A DNA stretch of 64,000 bases, from contig NZ_JAZIFY010000002.1 of assembly GCF_036634195.1 (NCBI RefSeq), forward strand, positions 310,001 through 374,000. The letters run 5' to 3'. Below, one piece after another: positions 31,544 through 40,459 of this stretch. Positions within the stretch are counted from its first letter, which is position 1, and every line of letters begins with the position of its first letter. The DNA comes from Streptomyces sp. P9-A4. Its GTDB lineage: Bacteria > Actinomycetota > Actinomycetes > Streptomycetales > Streptomycetaceae. Under the pieces are notes generated by a model. That model searched no databases, had not been told where the DNA came from, and worked only from the letters and a program-made list of their open reading frames with translations. The position numbers and the translations under genes were made by a program.

Positions 31544-32935
31544 ATGACAGCGCCCGTACCCGAGTTCCCGGCCGGATTCCTCTGGGGAGTCTCCGCCTCC
31601 GCCTTCCAGATCGAAGGCTCACTCACGGCCGACGGCCGCGGACCGTCCAGCTGGGACGCCTTCACCGGGGAAGAGGGGCGCGTCAAGGACGGTTCGCGCG
31701 CGGACGTGACCACCGACCACTACCGGCGTTACCGCGAGGACGTCGCGCTGATGGCCGAACTCGGCGTCGGCGCCTACCGGTTCTCGGTCTCCTGGTCCCG
31801 CGTCCTGCCCGAAGGGCACGGCCGCGTCAACGACAAGGGGCTGGACTTCTACGACCGGCTCGTCGACGAACTGTGCGCCTCGGGGATCACCCCGGTGCCC
31901 ACGCTCTTCCACTGGGACACCCCGCTCGCCCTGGAGAAGGACGGCGGCTGGCTCAACCGGGACACCGCCGAGCGTTTCGCGGCGTACGCCTCGGTGGTCG
32001 CGGAGCGGCTCGCCGACCGCGTACCCCGATGGATCACCATCAACGAACCCGCCGAGGTCACCCTCCTCGGCTACGGCCTCGGCGAGCACGCCCCCGGCCG
32101 GCGCCTGGTCTTCGACGCCCTGCCCGCGGCCCACCACCAACTCCTCGCCCACGGACTGGGCGTGCAGGCGCTGCGCGCCGCGGGCGCCCGCGAGATCGGC
32201 ATCGCCGCCTCCCACAGCCCCATCTGGACCGCCGGCGACAGCGACGACGACCGCGCTGCCGCCGAGCTGTACGACACCCTCACCAACCGTCTCTTCGCCG
32301 ACCCCATCCTGACCGGCAGCTACCCGGCGGGCCTTGGCTCGCTCCTCCCCGGCCCGGTCGAGGAGGACCTCAAGACGATCTCGGAACCCCTCGACTGGTA
32401 CGGGATCAACTACTACAACCCGATGCTCGTGGGCGCCCCGCAGCCGACCGCCGCCGCAGCCGCGGAGGCGTCCGCCGGCTCTTCGTTCGGCGGCATCGAG
32501 ATTCCGCCGGACCTCCCCTTCACCATCGGGCAGATCGAAGGACGCGAACTCACCGACTTCGGCTGGCCGGTGGTCCCGGACGGGCTGCGCGAACTCCTCG
32601 GGATCATGCGGGAGCGCTACGGCGACCGGCTGCCGCCCCTCTACATCACCGAGAACGGCTGCTCGTACGGTGACGGGCCGGACCCCGAGACGGGGCGGAT
32701 CGACGACGCCCGCCGGGTCGCGTACCACGACGGTCATGTGCGCGCGCTGCACGAGGCGATGGCCGAGGGCGCCGACGTCCGCGGCTACTTCATCTGGTCG
32801 ATCCTCGACAACTTCGAGTGGGCGGAGGGGTACCGGCAGCGCTTCGGGCTCGTCCACGTCGACTACGAGACGCTGGCACGGACGCCCAAGGAGTCGTTCG
32901 CCTGGTACCGCGACCTGATCAAGAGCGGCAGGTGA
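31544..32935 (+). CDS. GH1 beta-glucosidase
   Basis: A 463-residue family 1 glycoside hydrolase releasing glucose from beta-glucosides such as cellobiose. Family start FPAGFLWGVSASAFQIEGS; acid/base Glu168 in TINEPAEV and nucleophile Glu370 in ITENGCSYGD; late signature RGYFIWSILDNFEWAEGY. No signal peptide, so it acts in the cytoplasm on imported sugar. A TTGACA hexamer at 31474-31479 may belong to its promoter. Its stop overlaps the GTG of an MFS transporter. Confidence 0.94.
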   Translation: MTAPVPEFPAGFLWGVSASAFQIEGSLTADGRGPSSWDAFTGEEGRVKDGSRADVTTDHYRRYREDVALMAELGVGAYRFSVSWSRVLPEGHGRVNDKGLDFYDRLVDELCASGITPVPTLFHWDTPLALEKDGGWLNRDTAERFAAYASVVAERLADRVPRWITINEPAEVTLLGYGLGEHAPGRRLVFDALPAAHHQLLAHGLGVQALRAAGAREIGIAASHSPIWTAGDSDDDRAAAELYDTLTNRLFADPILTGSYPAGLGSLLPGPVEEDLKTISEPLDWYGINYYNPMLVGAPQPTAAAAAEASAGSSFGGIEIPPDLPFTIGQIEGRELTDFGWPVVPDGLRELLGIMRERYGDRLPPLYITENGCSYGDGPDPETGRIDDARRVAYHDGHVRALHEAMAEGADVRGYFIWSILDNFEWAEGYRQRFGLVHVDYETLARTPKESFAWYRDLIKSGR

Positions 32936-34197
32936 CCGCCGAGGGGACGACGGCGGAGGGAACCGCCGCCGGCCCGGTCCCCGAGCCCGGTACTCCGGCC
33001 GGTGGGCGGTGGGTGGGCGCGCTCTCCCTCGCCAACCTCGGGGTCTGGGTCGGCTGGTTCGGCCCGCTGCAACTGCTCCTGGCACGCCAGGCCGAGCACC
33101 TCACGCCCGACCACAAGGCGTCAACCCTCGCCCTGGTGACGGGAGTCGGAGCGGCGGTGTCGATGGTCGCCAACCCCGTCTTCGGCGCGCTCTCCGACCG
33201 GACGACGGCGTCCGTGGGACGGCGGATCCCCTGGGTGGTCGGCGGAGTGGTGGGCGGTGCGGCCGGACTCCTCGTCCTCGCCGCGGCGCAGAGCGTCATG
33301 ACGGTGATCGCGGGCTGGTGTCTCGTTCAGCTCGCTCTCAACGCGGCCTTCGCCGCGCTCACCGCGGCCGTCCCCGACCAGGTGCCGCAGCGGCAGCGCG
33401 GTCTCGTCGGCGGCTGGCTCGGCGTCTCCCAGGTCGTCGGCATCCTGGTGGGCACGGCGCTCGCCACGGTCGCGGGCGGGGTGGTCGGCGGGTATCTGGC
33501 CTGCGCGGTCTTCACGGTGCTCGCGGCCGTTCCGTACGTCGTGATGCGGCGCGACACCCCGCTCCCCCCGGCCGCCCGGCCGGCCTTCCGATGGCGGACC
33601 TTCCTCGGCGGCTTCTGGATCGATCCGCGCCGCCACGCCGACTTCGGGTGGGCCTGGCTCACCCGGTTCCTGATGAACCTGTCGTACTCCATCAGCACGA
33701 TGTACCTGCTCTACTACCTGACCGACGCCGTGCGCTACGACGGCGACGCGGACAACGGCGTACTGATCCTCACGGCGCTCAACGCGCTCACCCTGCTCTC
33801 CACGGTGGTGATCAGCGGCATCCGGTCGGACCGCAGTGGCCGACGGAAGTCCTACGTGATCTGGTCCGGCCTCGTCATCTCCGCGGCCACCCTGCTGCTC
33901 GCGGTCTGGCAGACCTGGACGGGAGCCGTCGTCGCGTCGCTCGTGCTCGGCCTCGGTTTCGGCGTGTACACGGCCGTGGACTTCGCCCTGCTCACTGACG
34001 TGCTGCCGGCGGCGGAGGACCGGGGCAAGGACCTGGGCGTCATCAACATCGCCAACGCGCTCCCGCAGGTCCTCGCCCCCGTGATCGCGGCCCCGGTCGT
34101 CACCCACTTCGGCGGCTACACGGCCCTGTACGCCTTCGCGGGCGCCCTGGCTCTCGCGGGGTCGGTCCTGGTACGGCGCATCCGGTCGGTGCTCTGA
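32932..34197 (+). CDS. MFS sugar transporter partnered with GH1 enzyme
   Basis: A 421-residue membrane protein with about 12 helices and the MFS loop VFGALSDRTTASVGRRIPWV, which also resembles glycoside transporters; the second-half equivalent is SGIRSDRSGRRKSYVIWSG. The N-terminal 20 residues are acidic and cytoplasmic. GTG at 32932 overlaps the beta-glucosidase stop (GTGA). The pairing suggests uptake of a beta-glucoside, such as cellobiose or a plant glucoside, for the GH1 enzyme. No LacI-type regulator is adjacent. Confidence 0.87.
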   Translation: MTAEGTTAEGTAAGPVPEPGTPAGGRWVGALSLANLGVWVGWFGPLQLLLARQAEHLTPDHKASTLALVTGVGAAVSMVANPVFGALSDRTTASVGRRIPWVVGGVVGGAAGLLVLAAAQSVMTVIAGWCLVQLALNAAFAALTAAVPDQVPQRQRGLVGGWLGVSQVVGILVGTALATVAGGVVGGYLACAVFTVLAAVPYVVMRRDTPLPPAARPAFRWRTFLGGFWIDPRRHADFGWAWLTRFLMNLSYSISTMYLLYYLTDAVRYDGDADNGVLILTALNALTLLSTVVISGIRSDRSGRRKSYVIWSGLVISAATLLLAVWQTWTGAVVASLVLGLGFGVYTAVDFALLTDVLPAAEDRGKDLGVINIANALPQVLAPVIAAPVVTHFGGYTALYAFAGALALAGSVLVRRIRSVL

Positions 34198-34253
34198 GGC
34201 GTGTCGCGGCCGGGGCGTCCGCGGTGCGGGACGACGCGGCCGGTGTGGACGTA

Positions 34254-34283
34254 GGCGCCGTCGCCCGGCAGGGCGGCGGCGCC
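34254..34283. terminator. Bidirectional terminator hairpin
   Basis: A 13-bp stem, 34254-34266 with 34271-34283, containing one G-U pair and a GGCA loop. It lies between the convergent MFS and LapA-like genes, where a shared terminator is expected. Confidence 0.75.
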
Positions 34284-34288
34284 TGTCG

Positions 34289-34555
34289 TCACCGTTGCGC
34301 GCGGCGGCGGGCGATGAGCAGGCCGAGGACGATGCCCACGAGGAGGGTGACGGTGAGGACGATCCAGAGTGGCAGCGTGACCGTCGGGACCCACAGCCTC
34401 AGGGTGACCGAACCGGTGTTGACCGCGATGAACCAGATGGCCAGGGCGGCGAGGACCACGAAGCCGATGGTGCGCACCCGCATGTCCCGCCCCTTGACCG
34501 TCAAGGTCGACGGTCCATGCGACTTCCTTGTGGTGTTCTGGGACATAGATCCCAT
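34289..34555 (-). CDS. LapA-like small membrane protein (DUF1049)
   Basis: An 88-residue protein with two membrane helices (IGFVVLAALAIWFIAVNTGS; LPLWIVLTVTLLVGIVLGLL) and a basic end ARRRAQR; the FIAVNTGSVTLRLWVP turn is typical of LapA/DUF1049 proteins. In gammaproteobacteria LapA assists lipopolysaccharide assembly; the actinobacterial role is unknown. An anti-SD-perfect GGAGGTGAT lies 11 bases before ATG 34555; a second ATG at 34546 is possible. Confidence 0.8.
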   Translation of the reverse strand: MGSMSQNTTRKSHGPSTLTVKGRDMRVRTIGFVVLAALAIWFIAVNTGSVTLRLWVPTVTLPLWIVLTVTLLVGIVLGLLIARRRAQR

Positions 34556-34623
34556 TATCAGCTGAAATCACCTCCTGGTCGACCGCACCGCCCCTGCGAG
34601 CGGGCCACATTCCTGCTTCACTC

Positions 34624-34696
34624 GAAGAGAGCCCGCCTCTCCACCGGCTCCCGAGAGAGCCCTGCGCTCTCCACCGGACTCCGGAGGAGAGTCCTG
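34624..34696 (+). repeat. Direct repeats before the orphan response regulator
   Basis: GAGAGCCC...CTCTCCACCGG(A)CTCC occurs at 34624-34651 and 34652-34682, about 29 bp apart, with a partial third copy GGAGGAGAGTCCTG at 34683-34696. Each full copy can fold as AGAG...CTCT. They end 57 bases upstream of the regulator ATG and may be its binding sites. Confidence 0.5.
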
Positions 34697-34753
34697 TAAC
34701 CCTCCGGACCCCGACGGCGTCCGGCCGAAGTCCCTCCGACTGCGACGGTCGCC

Positions 34754-35467
34754 ATGCCCAGACTCCTGATCGTGGAGGACGACGCGGCGTCAGCCCTGGC
34801 GCTGCGGGAACTCCTCGTGGGGCGGGGGTACAAGGTCGCGCGTGCCACCGACGGCAGGGAGGGCCTCCGGCTGCTCTTCGAGGAGAAGCCGGCCCTCATG
34901 GTGCTGGACGTCATGCTGCCCGAGCTGGACGGCTGGGCGGTGCTCGCGCGGGCCCGGGACTTGAGCGACCTGCCCGTCCTGATGCTCTCCGCGCGTGACG
35001 ACGTCGGGGACCGTGTCCGTGGACTGCGCGCGGGCGCCGACGACTACCTGGTGAAGCCCTTCGACGGCGAGGAGCTGCTGGCGCGCGTGGAGGCGCTGCT
35101 GCGCCGCTCGGGATCCGGGAGCCGCAACTGGGGCGGCGAAGTGGTGGGCGAGCATCTGCGGCTCCTGCCCGACCGGCGGACCGCCCTGTGGCACGGCGGT
35201 CAGATCCGGCTGAGCGACATCGAGTACCGGCTCCTCCGGCTCCTGGTCCGCAACCGGGGGCGGGTGGTCACCACCGAGCAGTTGCTCGACCGGGTGTGGG
35301 ACGACACGAGGGCGATCGGTCGCGACCGGGTGAAGTTCGCCGTGCTGCGGCTGCGGCGCAAGCTGCGCGAGGAGGCCGGGCCGGGCGTGAAGGGGCCGAT
35401 CGAGGCGGTACGAGGCGTGGGGTACCGGTTCGTCGCCCCCGAGGAGGACGAAGGCCCCGCGCTGTAG
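34754..35467 (+). CDS. Orphan OmpR-family response regulator
   Basis: A 237-residue regulator: receiver domain with VEDDAAS, phosphoacceptor Asp52 in MVLDVMLPELDG, LSARDD and YLVKPFDG; winged helix with LSDIEYRLLRLLVRNRGRVV, DRVKFAVLRLRRKLRE and AVRGVGYRFVAP. No histidine kinase is adjacent, so its partner is unknown. The ATG has only a weak upstream site (GACGGT). It diverges from the LapA-like gene. Confidence 0.92.
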   Translation: MPRLLIVEDDAASALALRELLVGRGYKVARATDGREGLRLLFEEKPALMVLDVMLPELDGWAVLARARDLSDLPVLMLSARDDVGDRVRGLRAGADDYLVKPFDGEELLARVEALLRRSGSGSRNWGGEVVGEHLRLLPDRRTALWHGGQIRLSDIEYRLLRLLVRNRGRVVTTEQLLDRVWDDTRAIGRDRVKFAVLRLRRKLREEAGPGVKGPIEAVRGVGYRFVAPEEDEGPAL

Positions 35468-35630
35468 GACCGAACGGCTTGAGGCGAAGGCCACGACCGC
35501 GGTCCTGGGCGCATGAGCAACCGAGGGCCAACCGAGCCGGACGGTTCCGACAACCGTCGCCATCGAGGCTCGTCGCATGAACACGCTTCCCGTCCACAGC
35601 ATCGCCGATGGTCGCGCTCCTCGGACCGGG

Positions 35631-35946
35631 CCATGTCCGTACTCACCGGGGCGACCGACGTGCGGGGCCGCGCGTTCGAGGTCATCGACCTCCCGCAGCC
35701 CGACCCCGGCCTGATCACCGGCCACACCGACGACTTCCTGCCCACCTACGCCAACTTCTACGTCGGCAACGACGCGGTGTGCATGCCCGAGTTCGGCGAC
35801 CGGAAGTCCGACGACCGCGCCGGGGCATCCTGCGGGAGCGGTTCCCCCGGCGGGAGGTCGTGCGGCTGAACATCGACACCATCGCCACTGGTGGCGGCGG
35901 GATCCGCTGCGCCACGCACGACCAGCCCGGAAAGCCGGTCGAGTAG
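35631..35946 (+). pseudogene. Agmatine deiminase C-terminal remnant
   Basis: The last quarter of agmatine deiminase survives: GRAFEVIDLPQPDP, HTDDFLPTYANFYVGNDAVC and MPEFGDRKSDDRA, then a frameshift near 35815-35830 to GILRERFPRREVVRLNIDTI and GGGGIRCATHDQPGKPVE. The terminal loop with the usual catalytic Cys (GGGG-x-H/R-C) is present, but about 250 N-terminal residues are missing. The gene is dead. The rest of 35468-36114 holds only the collagenase promoter region. Confidence 0.8.
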
Positions 35947-36011
35947 CCGCGCCCCGGGGGGCCGCGCGGGGAGTCGGGCAACTTTTCTGGGGCTGCGGGC
36001 ATTAAATCCGG

Positions 36012-36028
36012 CCAGAAGTCTTCCAGAA
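36012..36028 (+). promoter_or_regulatory. 11-bp-spaced direct repeats upstream of collagenase
   Basis: CCAGAA at 36012-36017 and 36023-36028, 87-103 bases before the collagenase ATG and just before an inverted repeat. The spacing suits a response-regulator site. Confidence 0.35.
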
Positions 36029-36035
36029 CAATGCG

Positions 36036-36057
36036 ACATGTGAAATTTTACAGGTCG
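36036..36057. promoter_or_regulatory. 22-bp inverted repeat upstream of collagenase
   Basis: A dyad of the form GAC-n-TGT-n-AAATTT-n-ACA-n-GTC: 18 of 22 positions are symmetric, in an A/T-rich island 58-79 bases before the collagenase ATG. Likely an operator; regulator unknown. Confidence 0.55.
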
Positions 36058-36114
36058 CTCGTCAACTGCCCGTGTCCCAGCACGTGGCCACAGCGGCCTC
36101 GGAGGCCCCCACAG

Positions 36115-38430
36115 ATGCATCCCTTCCGCATATCGAAGAACCGCGCGCGAAGACTCCCCGCGCTCGGCGCAGCCGTCTTCATCACCCTCGGCCTGTTCGC
36201 ACCGCAGAGCCAGGCCGCCCCCGTGGGCGACACGACTCCGGCCACCGCTCACGCGGGTGGCGCGGCGCCGCGGGCGATCCCGGTCCCCAAGTCGCCCCAT
36301 GCGATCAGCAAGAACCCCCGCTTCCGGCTCTCCTCGCAGGACCGCGCCGAGGAGTCCGGTCCGGCGGCCGCGCCCGCCCTCAAGACGAGCAAGTCGTCGC
36401 TGACCGCCACGGCGGACGCGTGCCCCGACCTCTCCGGCGTCATCAACGCCACCGGCAGCGCGCTGGTCCAGCAGCTCAAGGCCCTCCCCCGGATCGACTG
36501 CACCTACCCGCTGTTCAACCTCACCGGGGAGAACGCGCGGAAGGCCTTCCGCGAAGACCAGATGGTGACCGTCGCCAACGCGCTGCGCGACGGCTCCGCC
36601 TCCTACGCGGGCAACAACAGCACCTCGATCGGGCAGTTGGTGCTGTTCCTGCGCGCCGGCTACTACGTGCAGGACAACAACGCGGCCGTCGTCGGCGACT
36701 ACGGCACGGCCCTCGGGGGTGCGGCGCGCGGCGCGCTGGACGCCTACTTCGCCTCCCCGCGCAGCAAGGACGTCACGGACGCCAACGGCGAGATCCTCAA
36801 CGAGGTCGTCACGCTGATCGACAGCACCCACGAGGCGGGCCGGTACGCCGGTTTCGTGAAGTGGATGCTGGGCAGCTACAACGGCACGTGGCCCGGTCAG
36901 ATGAACCTCTCGATGCAGCACGTCGAGTGGGTCGTCGAGAACGGCTTCAAGGCCAAGAACGACGACCGCGGCTGGCGGGCCGCCCTCAAGGCCGACCCCG
37001 CCTTCCTCGACACCTGGGCCGGCTTCATCACCCGCAACGAGGACCAGCTGAACCGTCTCGACGTCGTCAGCAACGTCGGCCGGTACCTCGGCTACGCCCT
37101 CGACGTCCCCGAGCTCAAGGACCGGGTCCGGCCGCTGCTCAAGGACCTGATCAACCGGTACCCGAACGTCGGCCCCACGGCGCCGATCACCATGAACCTG
37201 GGCTGGTACACGCGCCAGTACGACAAGGGCAACTGCGCGGCCTACGCGATCTGCGACCTGGGCGAGCGGGTACTCCCCGTGGTCCTGCCGATCCAGCACA
37301 CCTGCACCCCGGGCCTCAAGATCCGCGCCCAGGACATGTCCCCCGGTCAGCTGGCGAGCACCTGTACCAGCCTGATCAACCAGGACGCCTACTTCCACCG
37401 GATCATCGGTGACAAGGGCGCGATCCCCGGTGACGTGAACACCAACCTGGAGGTCGTCGCCTTCGACGACTACACCCAGTACGCGCTGTACGCCTGGGCC
37501 ATCTACAACATCGACGTCGACAACGGCGGCATGTACGAGGAGGGCAACCCGGCCGTCCCCGGCAACCAGGCCCGCTTCATCGCCCACGAGGCCAGCTGGA
37601 TCCGCCCGGAGTTCCAGATCTGGAACCTCAACCACGAGTACACCCACTTCCTCGACGGCCGCTTCAACATGTACGGCGACTTCGAAGCGGGCATGACCAC
37701 GCCGACCATCTGGTGGGTCGAGGGCATCGCCGAGAACATCTCGTACGGCTACCGCAACGAGCGCAACGCCGACGCGATAGCCGAGGCCGGCAAGCAGACG
37801 TACAAGCTCAGCGAGCTCTTCGACACCGTCTACGGCCAGGACGAGGACCCCGAGGTCAGCTCGAACCGGGTCTACCGCTGGGGCTGGCTCGCGGTCCGCT
37901 ACATGCTCCAGAAGCACCCCGCCGACGTGCAGACCGTCCTCGGCAAGTACCGCGCCGGTGACTGGGCCGGGGCCCGTACCGTCCTGAAGCAGACCATCGG
38001 CACCCAGTACGACGCGGACTTCGCGACCTGGCTGACCACCGACTGCGCGACGAACGACTGCGGTCCGCTGCCGGAGGCCGCCACGGTCGCCGCCGCCCCG
38101 CTCTGCACCATCAGCGACCCCCGCCAGTTCGACCAGAACTGCCGCCGGGACAACCTCGCCGCCGCCACCGGCAACTACAGCTACCACTTCATGTACCTGC
38201 CGGCCGGCGTCAAGCAGCTGACGATCACCAGCACCGGCGGTACCGGCAACGCCGACCTGTACTACGGCGGCGGCAGCTGGGCCACCACCACCGGCTACCA
38301 GGCGAAGTCCACCAACGCCGGCAACGGCGAGACCCTGACGATCGACAACCCGCCGTCCGGCTGGGTCTACTTCAGCCTCGCCGCCGCTCAGGGCTTCAGC
38401 GGGGTGAGCCTCTCCACGCAGACCAAGTGA
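36115..38430 (+). CDS. Secreted M9 collagenase
   Basis: A 771-residue secreted metalloprotease. A Sec signal (basic KNRARRLP, then ALGAAVFITLGLFA and SQA cleavage) is followed by an activator domain with repeats of helical type (residues about 100-400) and the peptidase domain with HEYTH at 507-511 and the downstream Glu in VEGIAENISYGYRN. A C-terminal pre-peptidase (PPC) domain (GNYSYHFMYLPAGVKQLTIT; GWVYFSLAAAQG) may aid collagen binding. It digests collagen or gelatin outside the cell. GGAGG lies 10 bases before the ATG. A strong terminator follows. Confidence 0.94.
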   Translation: MHPFRISKNRARRLPALGAAVFITLGLFAPQSQAAPVGDTTPATAHAGGAAPRAIPVPKSPHAISKNPRFRLSSQDRAEESGPAAAPALKTSKSSLTATADACPDLSGVINATGSALVQQLKALPRIDCTYPLFNLTGENARKAFREDQMVTVANALRDGSASYAGNNSTSIGQLVLFLRAGYYVQDNNAAVVGDYGTALGGAARGALDAYFASPRSKDVTDANGEILNEVVTLIDSTHEAGRYAGFVKWMLGSYNGTWPGQMNLSMQHVEWVVENGFKAKNDDRGWRAALKADPAFLDTWAGFITRNEDQLNRLDVVSNVGRYLGYALDVPELKDRVRPLLKDLINRYPNVGPTAPITMNLGWYTRQYDKGNCAAYAICDLGERVLPVVLPIQHTCTPGLKIRAQDMSPGQLASTCTSLINQDAYFHRIIGDKGAIPGDVNTNLEVVAFDDYTQYALYAWAIYNIDVDNGGMYEEGNPAVPGNQARFIAHEASWIRPEFQIWNLNHEYTHFLDGRFNMYGDFEAGMTTPTIWWVEGIAENISYGYRNERNADAIAEAGKQTYKLSELFDTVYGQDEDPEVSSNRVYRWGWLAVRYMLQKHPADVQTVLGKYRAGDWAGARTVLKQTIGTQYDADFATWLTTDCATNDCGPLPEAATVAAAPLCTISDPRQFDQNCRRDNLAAATGNYSYHFMYLPAGVKQLTITSTGGTGNADLYYGGGSWATTTGYQAKSTNAGNGETLTIDNPPSGWVYFSLAAAQGFSGVSLSTQTK

Positions 38431-38434
38431 ACCG

Positions 38435-38466
38435 GTTCGCCGGTGCCCCTCGGGGCACCGGCGAAC
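38435..38466 (+). terminator. Collagenase terminator
   Basis: A perfect 15-bp stem (38435-38449 with 38452-38466) and a TC loop, four bases after the collagenase stop, followed by a T-containing stretch. It separates the collagenase from the polysaccharide cluster. Confidence 0.92.
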
Positions 38467-38536
38467 GTTCCGTTTCCCCCGGGCTCCACCACCTGAACGA
38501 CTCCCGGTCTTGAACACAAATTTCCCACATTCCCTC

Positions 38537-38564
38537 TTCAAGTCCCGCCCCGATGCTCTAGATT
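38537..38564 (+). promoter_or_regulatory. Candidate promoter of the exopolysaccharide cluster
   Basis: TTCAAG (38537-38542) and TAGATT (38559-38564) with a 16-base spacer form a plausible sigma-70-type promoter. TTCAAG also pairs with CTTGAA at 38509-38514 as an inverted repeat. Transcription from here would give a leader of about 330 bases. Confidence 0.35.
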
Positions 38565-38680
38565 GACCGTGCTTCAGCTGTTCGGACACAAGGCGACCAA
38601 TAAGGATCCAAAGGTCCGGCATCACGGAAGGCCGTCAGTCGCGGCCCCGGCGCCGGACGTGGGGATGATCGGTTCCGGGA

Positions 38681-38718
38681 GCCCCGTAAGGGGCCTCGGG
38701 TGCGGGGAGCACCCGAGG
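38681..38718 (+). promoter_or_regulatory. Tandem hairpins in the exopolysaccharide leader
   Basis: GCCCC-GTAA-GGGGC (38681-38694) abuts a 10-bp perfect stem, CCTCGGGTGC with GCACCCGAGG (38694-38718, loop GGGGA). Together they could act as an attenuator or a folded RNA sensor. I could not match a known riboswitch class. Confidence 0.45.
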
Positions 38719-38882
38719 TCTCGAAGGGTTCCCGGTCGCGCACGTGGAGACGCCGGCAGGGCACGCGAGTCCGCCGCCGGCCTCCGTCGTTCACGAAACA
38801 CCGCAATGACCGGCAGTCGTGCGCCGGGGGGTGGGGACCTCCGGTGAGGAATCAGTGCGAGGCGAACACGTCGTACCACTGG

Positions 38883-38897
38883 GAACCTGGGGGGTTC
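38883..38897 (+). promoter_or_regulatory. Hairpin masking the ribosome site of the first EPS gene
   Basis: GAACC-TGGGG-GGTTC ends one base before the GTG start at 38899, and the G-run that should act as ribosome-binding site lies in its loop and right arm. Translation start may therefore be controlled by RNA folding. Confidence 0.45.
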
Positions 38898-38898
38898 T

Positions 38899-40377
38899 GT
38901 GCGGCAAGGGGGATTAGCCAGCCCTTTTCCGTCGGCGCGCGAGCGTCTGGCGGAAGGGGCGATCGACCAGCCCACGATCGAGTGGGAACAGCGGTACCGC
39001 CGTACCGTGATGATGAGCGACACCGTGGCCACCGCCTTCGTGGTGGCGGCGATCGGTGACTTCTTCGGGGCCCGGGACGCGGCCAACTGGCACGAGAAAT
39101 GGGAAATCCTCGCCTGCTGCACCGAGTTGCTGGTGCTGGCGGCGCTCGCGGTGAACCGCTCATGGGCTCCGGCCGTGCTCGGCCAGGGTGCCGAGGAGTT
39201 CCGCCGGCTCGGACGCTCGCTGTTCGCGGCGACCGTCGTCCTTGCCCTCGGCGGGATCGCCCTGACCTCGCGCAACATCAAACTCTGGATATTCGTCGCG
39301 ATCCCCGCGATCGCGCTGGTCACCATGACCGCGCGGTATCTGCTGCGGCTCTGGCTGCACAGACAGCGGAAGGAAGGGCGGTGTCTGCGCCCGGTGCTCG
39401 CCGCCGGGAGCCCGTCCACCGTGAGCGACCTGATCACCCGGACCCGTAACTTCCCGCACCTCGGCTGGCGGGTCGAAGGGGTGTGCACGACGGACGGGCT
39501 CGGGCCCGACGGAGACCAGGTGGACGGGGTTCCGGTGGTCGGCCGACTGGCGGACGTCGCCAACCACGTCCGCCGCGACGGCTACCGCGTCGTCGCCGTC
39601 ACCCCGGACCCGCACTGGTCTCCCGACCGGCTGCGGCGACTGGCCTGGAACCTCGAAGGCAGTGACGCCGAGATGGTCGTGGCGCCCGTACTGATGGAGG
39701 TGGCCGGCCCGCGGCTGCACATCGACGCGGTGCTCGGGATACCGCTGCTGCGGCTCAGCATGCCGACGTTCACCGGGGGCCGCCGGGCGGTCAAGGGAGT
39801 CGTCGACCGGGCGGGCGCGGCGATCCTGCTCATGCTGTTCGCGCCGCTGATGGCGTTCGTCGGACTGCTGGTGCTCGTGGACAGCCGGGGCGGGGCGTTC
39901 TACCGCCAGCGCCGGGTCGGCAAGGACGGCCGCGAGTTCACCATTCTCAAGTTCCGCACCATGGTCACCGGGGCCCACGGGGCACGGGCCGCGCTGGCCG
40001 ACCGCAACGAGGGCGCGGGCCCGCTGTTCAAGCTCCGCCGGGATCCGCGGGTGACCCGGGTGGGTGCGGTGCTACGCCGGTACTCGGTCGACGAACTGCC
40101 GCAGCTCTTCAACGTGCTCACCGGATCGATGTCGCTGGTCGGTCCGCGGCCTCCGTTGCCCGAGGAGTCCGCCGCCTACGGCCCGGACATCCGGCGGCGG
40201 CTGCTGGTCAAGCCGGGGCTGACCGGCCTGTGGCAGATCAGCGGTCGCAGTGACCTGCCGTGGGAGGAGGCGGTCCGACTCGACCTGCGGTACGTGGAGG
40301 ACTGGTCGCTCGCCCTGGACACGGTGATCTTGTGGAAGACGCTGCGTGCGGTGCTCCACGGGCAGGGGGCCTACTGA
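38899..40377 (+). CDS. Initiating sugar-phosphate transferase (WbaP/WcaJ-like)
   Basis: A 492-residue polyprenyl-phosphate hexose-1-phosphate transferase, which starts repeat-unit synthesis on the lipid carrier. Four N-terminal helices and a CoA-binding-like cytoplasmic domain (about 165-300) precede the membrane-associated catalytic domain: KGVVDRAGAAILLMLFAPLM, YRQRRVGKDGREFTILKFRT, VDELPQLFNVLTGSMSLVGP and KPGLTGLWQISGRSDLPWEE. GTG start with a G-run in a hairpin. First gene of the cluster. Confidence 0.93.
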   Translation: MRQGGLASPFPSARERLAEGAIDQPTIEWEQRYRRTVMMSDTVATAFVVAAIGDFFGARDAANWHEKWEILACCTELLVLAALAVNRSWAPAVLGQGAEEFRRLGRSLFAATVVLALGGIALTSRNIKLWIFVAIPAIALVTMTARYLLRLWLHRQRKEGRCLRPVLAAGSPSTVSDLITRTRNFPHLGWRVEGVCTTDGLGPDGDQVDGVPVVGRLADVANHVRRDGYRVVAVTPDPHWSPDRLRRLAWNLEGSDAEMVVAPVLMEVAGPRLHIDAVLGIPLLRLSMPTFTGGRRAVKGVVDRAGAAILLMLFAPLMAFVGLLVLVDSRGGAFYRQRRVGKDGREFTILKFRTMVTGAHGARAALADRNEGAGPLFKLRRDPRVTRVGAVLRRYSVDELPQLFNVLTGSMSLVGPRPPLPEESAAYGPDIRRRLLVKPGLTGLWQISGRSDLPWEEAVRLDLRYVEDWSLALDTVILWKTLRAVLHGQGAY

Positions 40378-40459
40378 TGCACGGGGGGCGGCGTCGTCCC
40401 CGTACGGACGGCGTGTGGACCGCAGGCCGGGAGGGCCTGCCTGGGGGGAGGAACGGGTC

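Noticed and set aside
38565..38898. Known riboswitch (c-di-AMP, c-di-GMP, cobalamin) in the polysaccharide leader
   Set aside because: The expected conserved cores could not be found by eye; described only as a structured leader.
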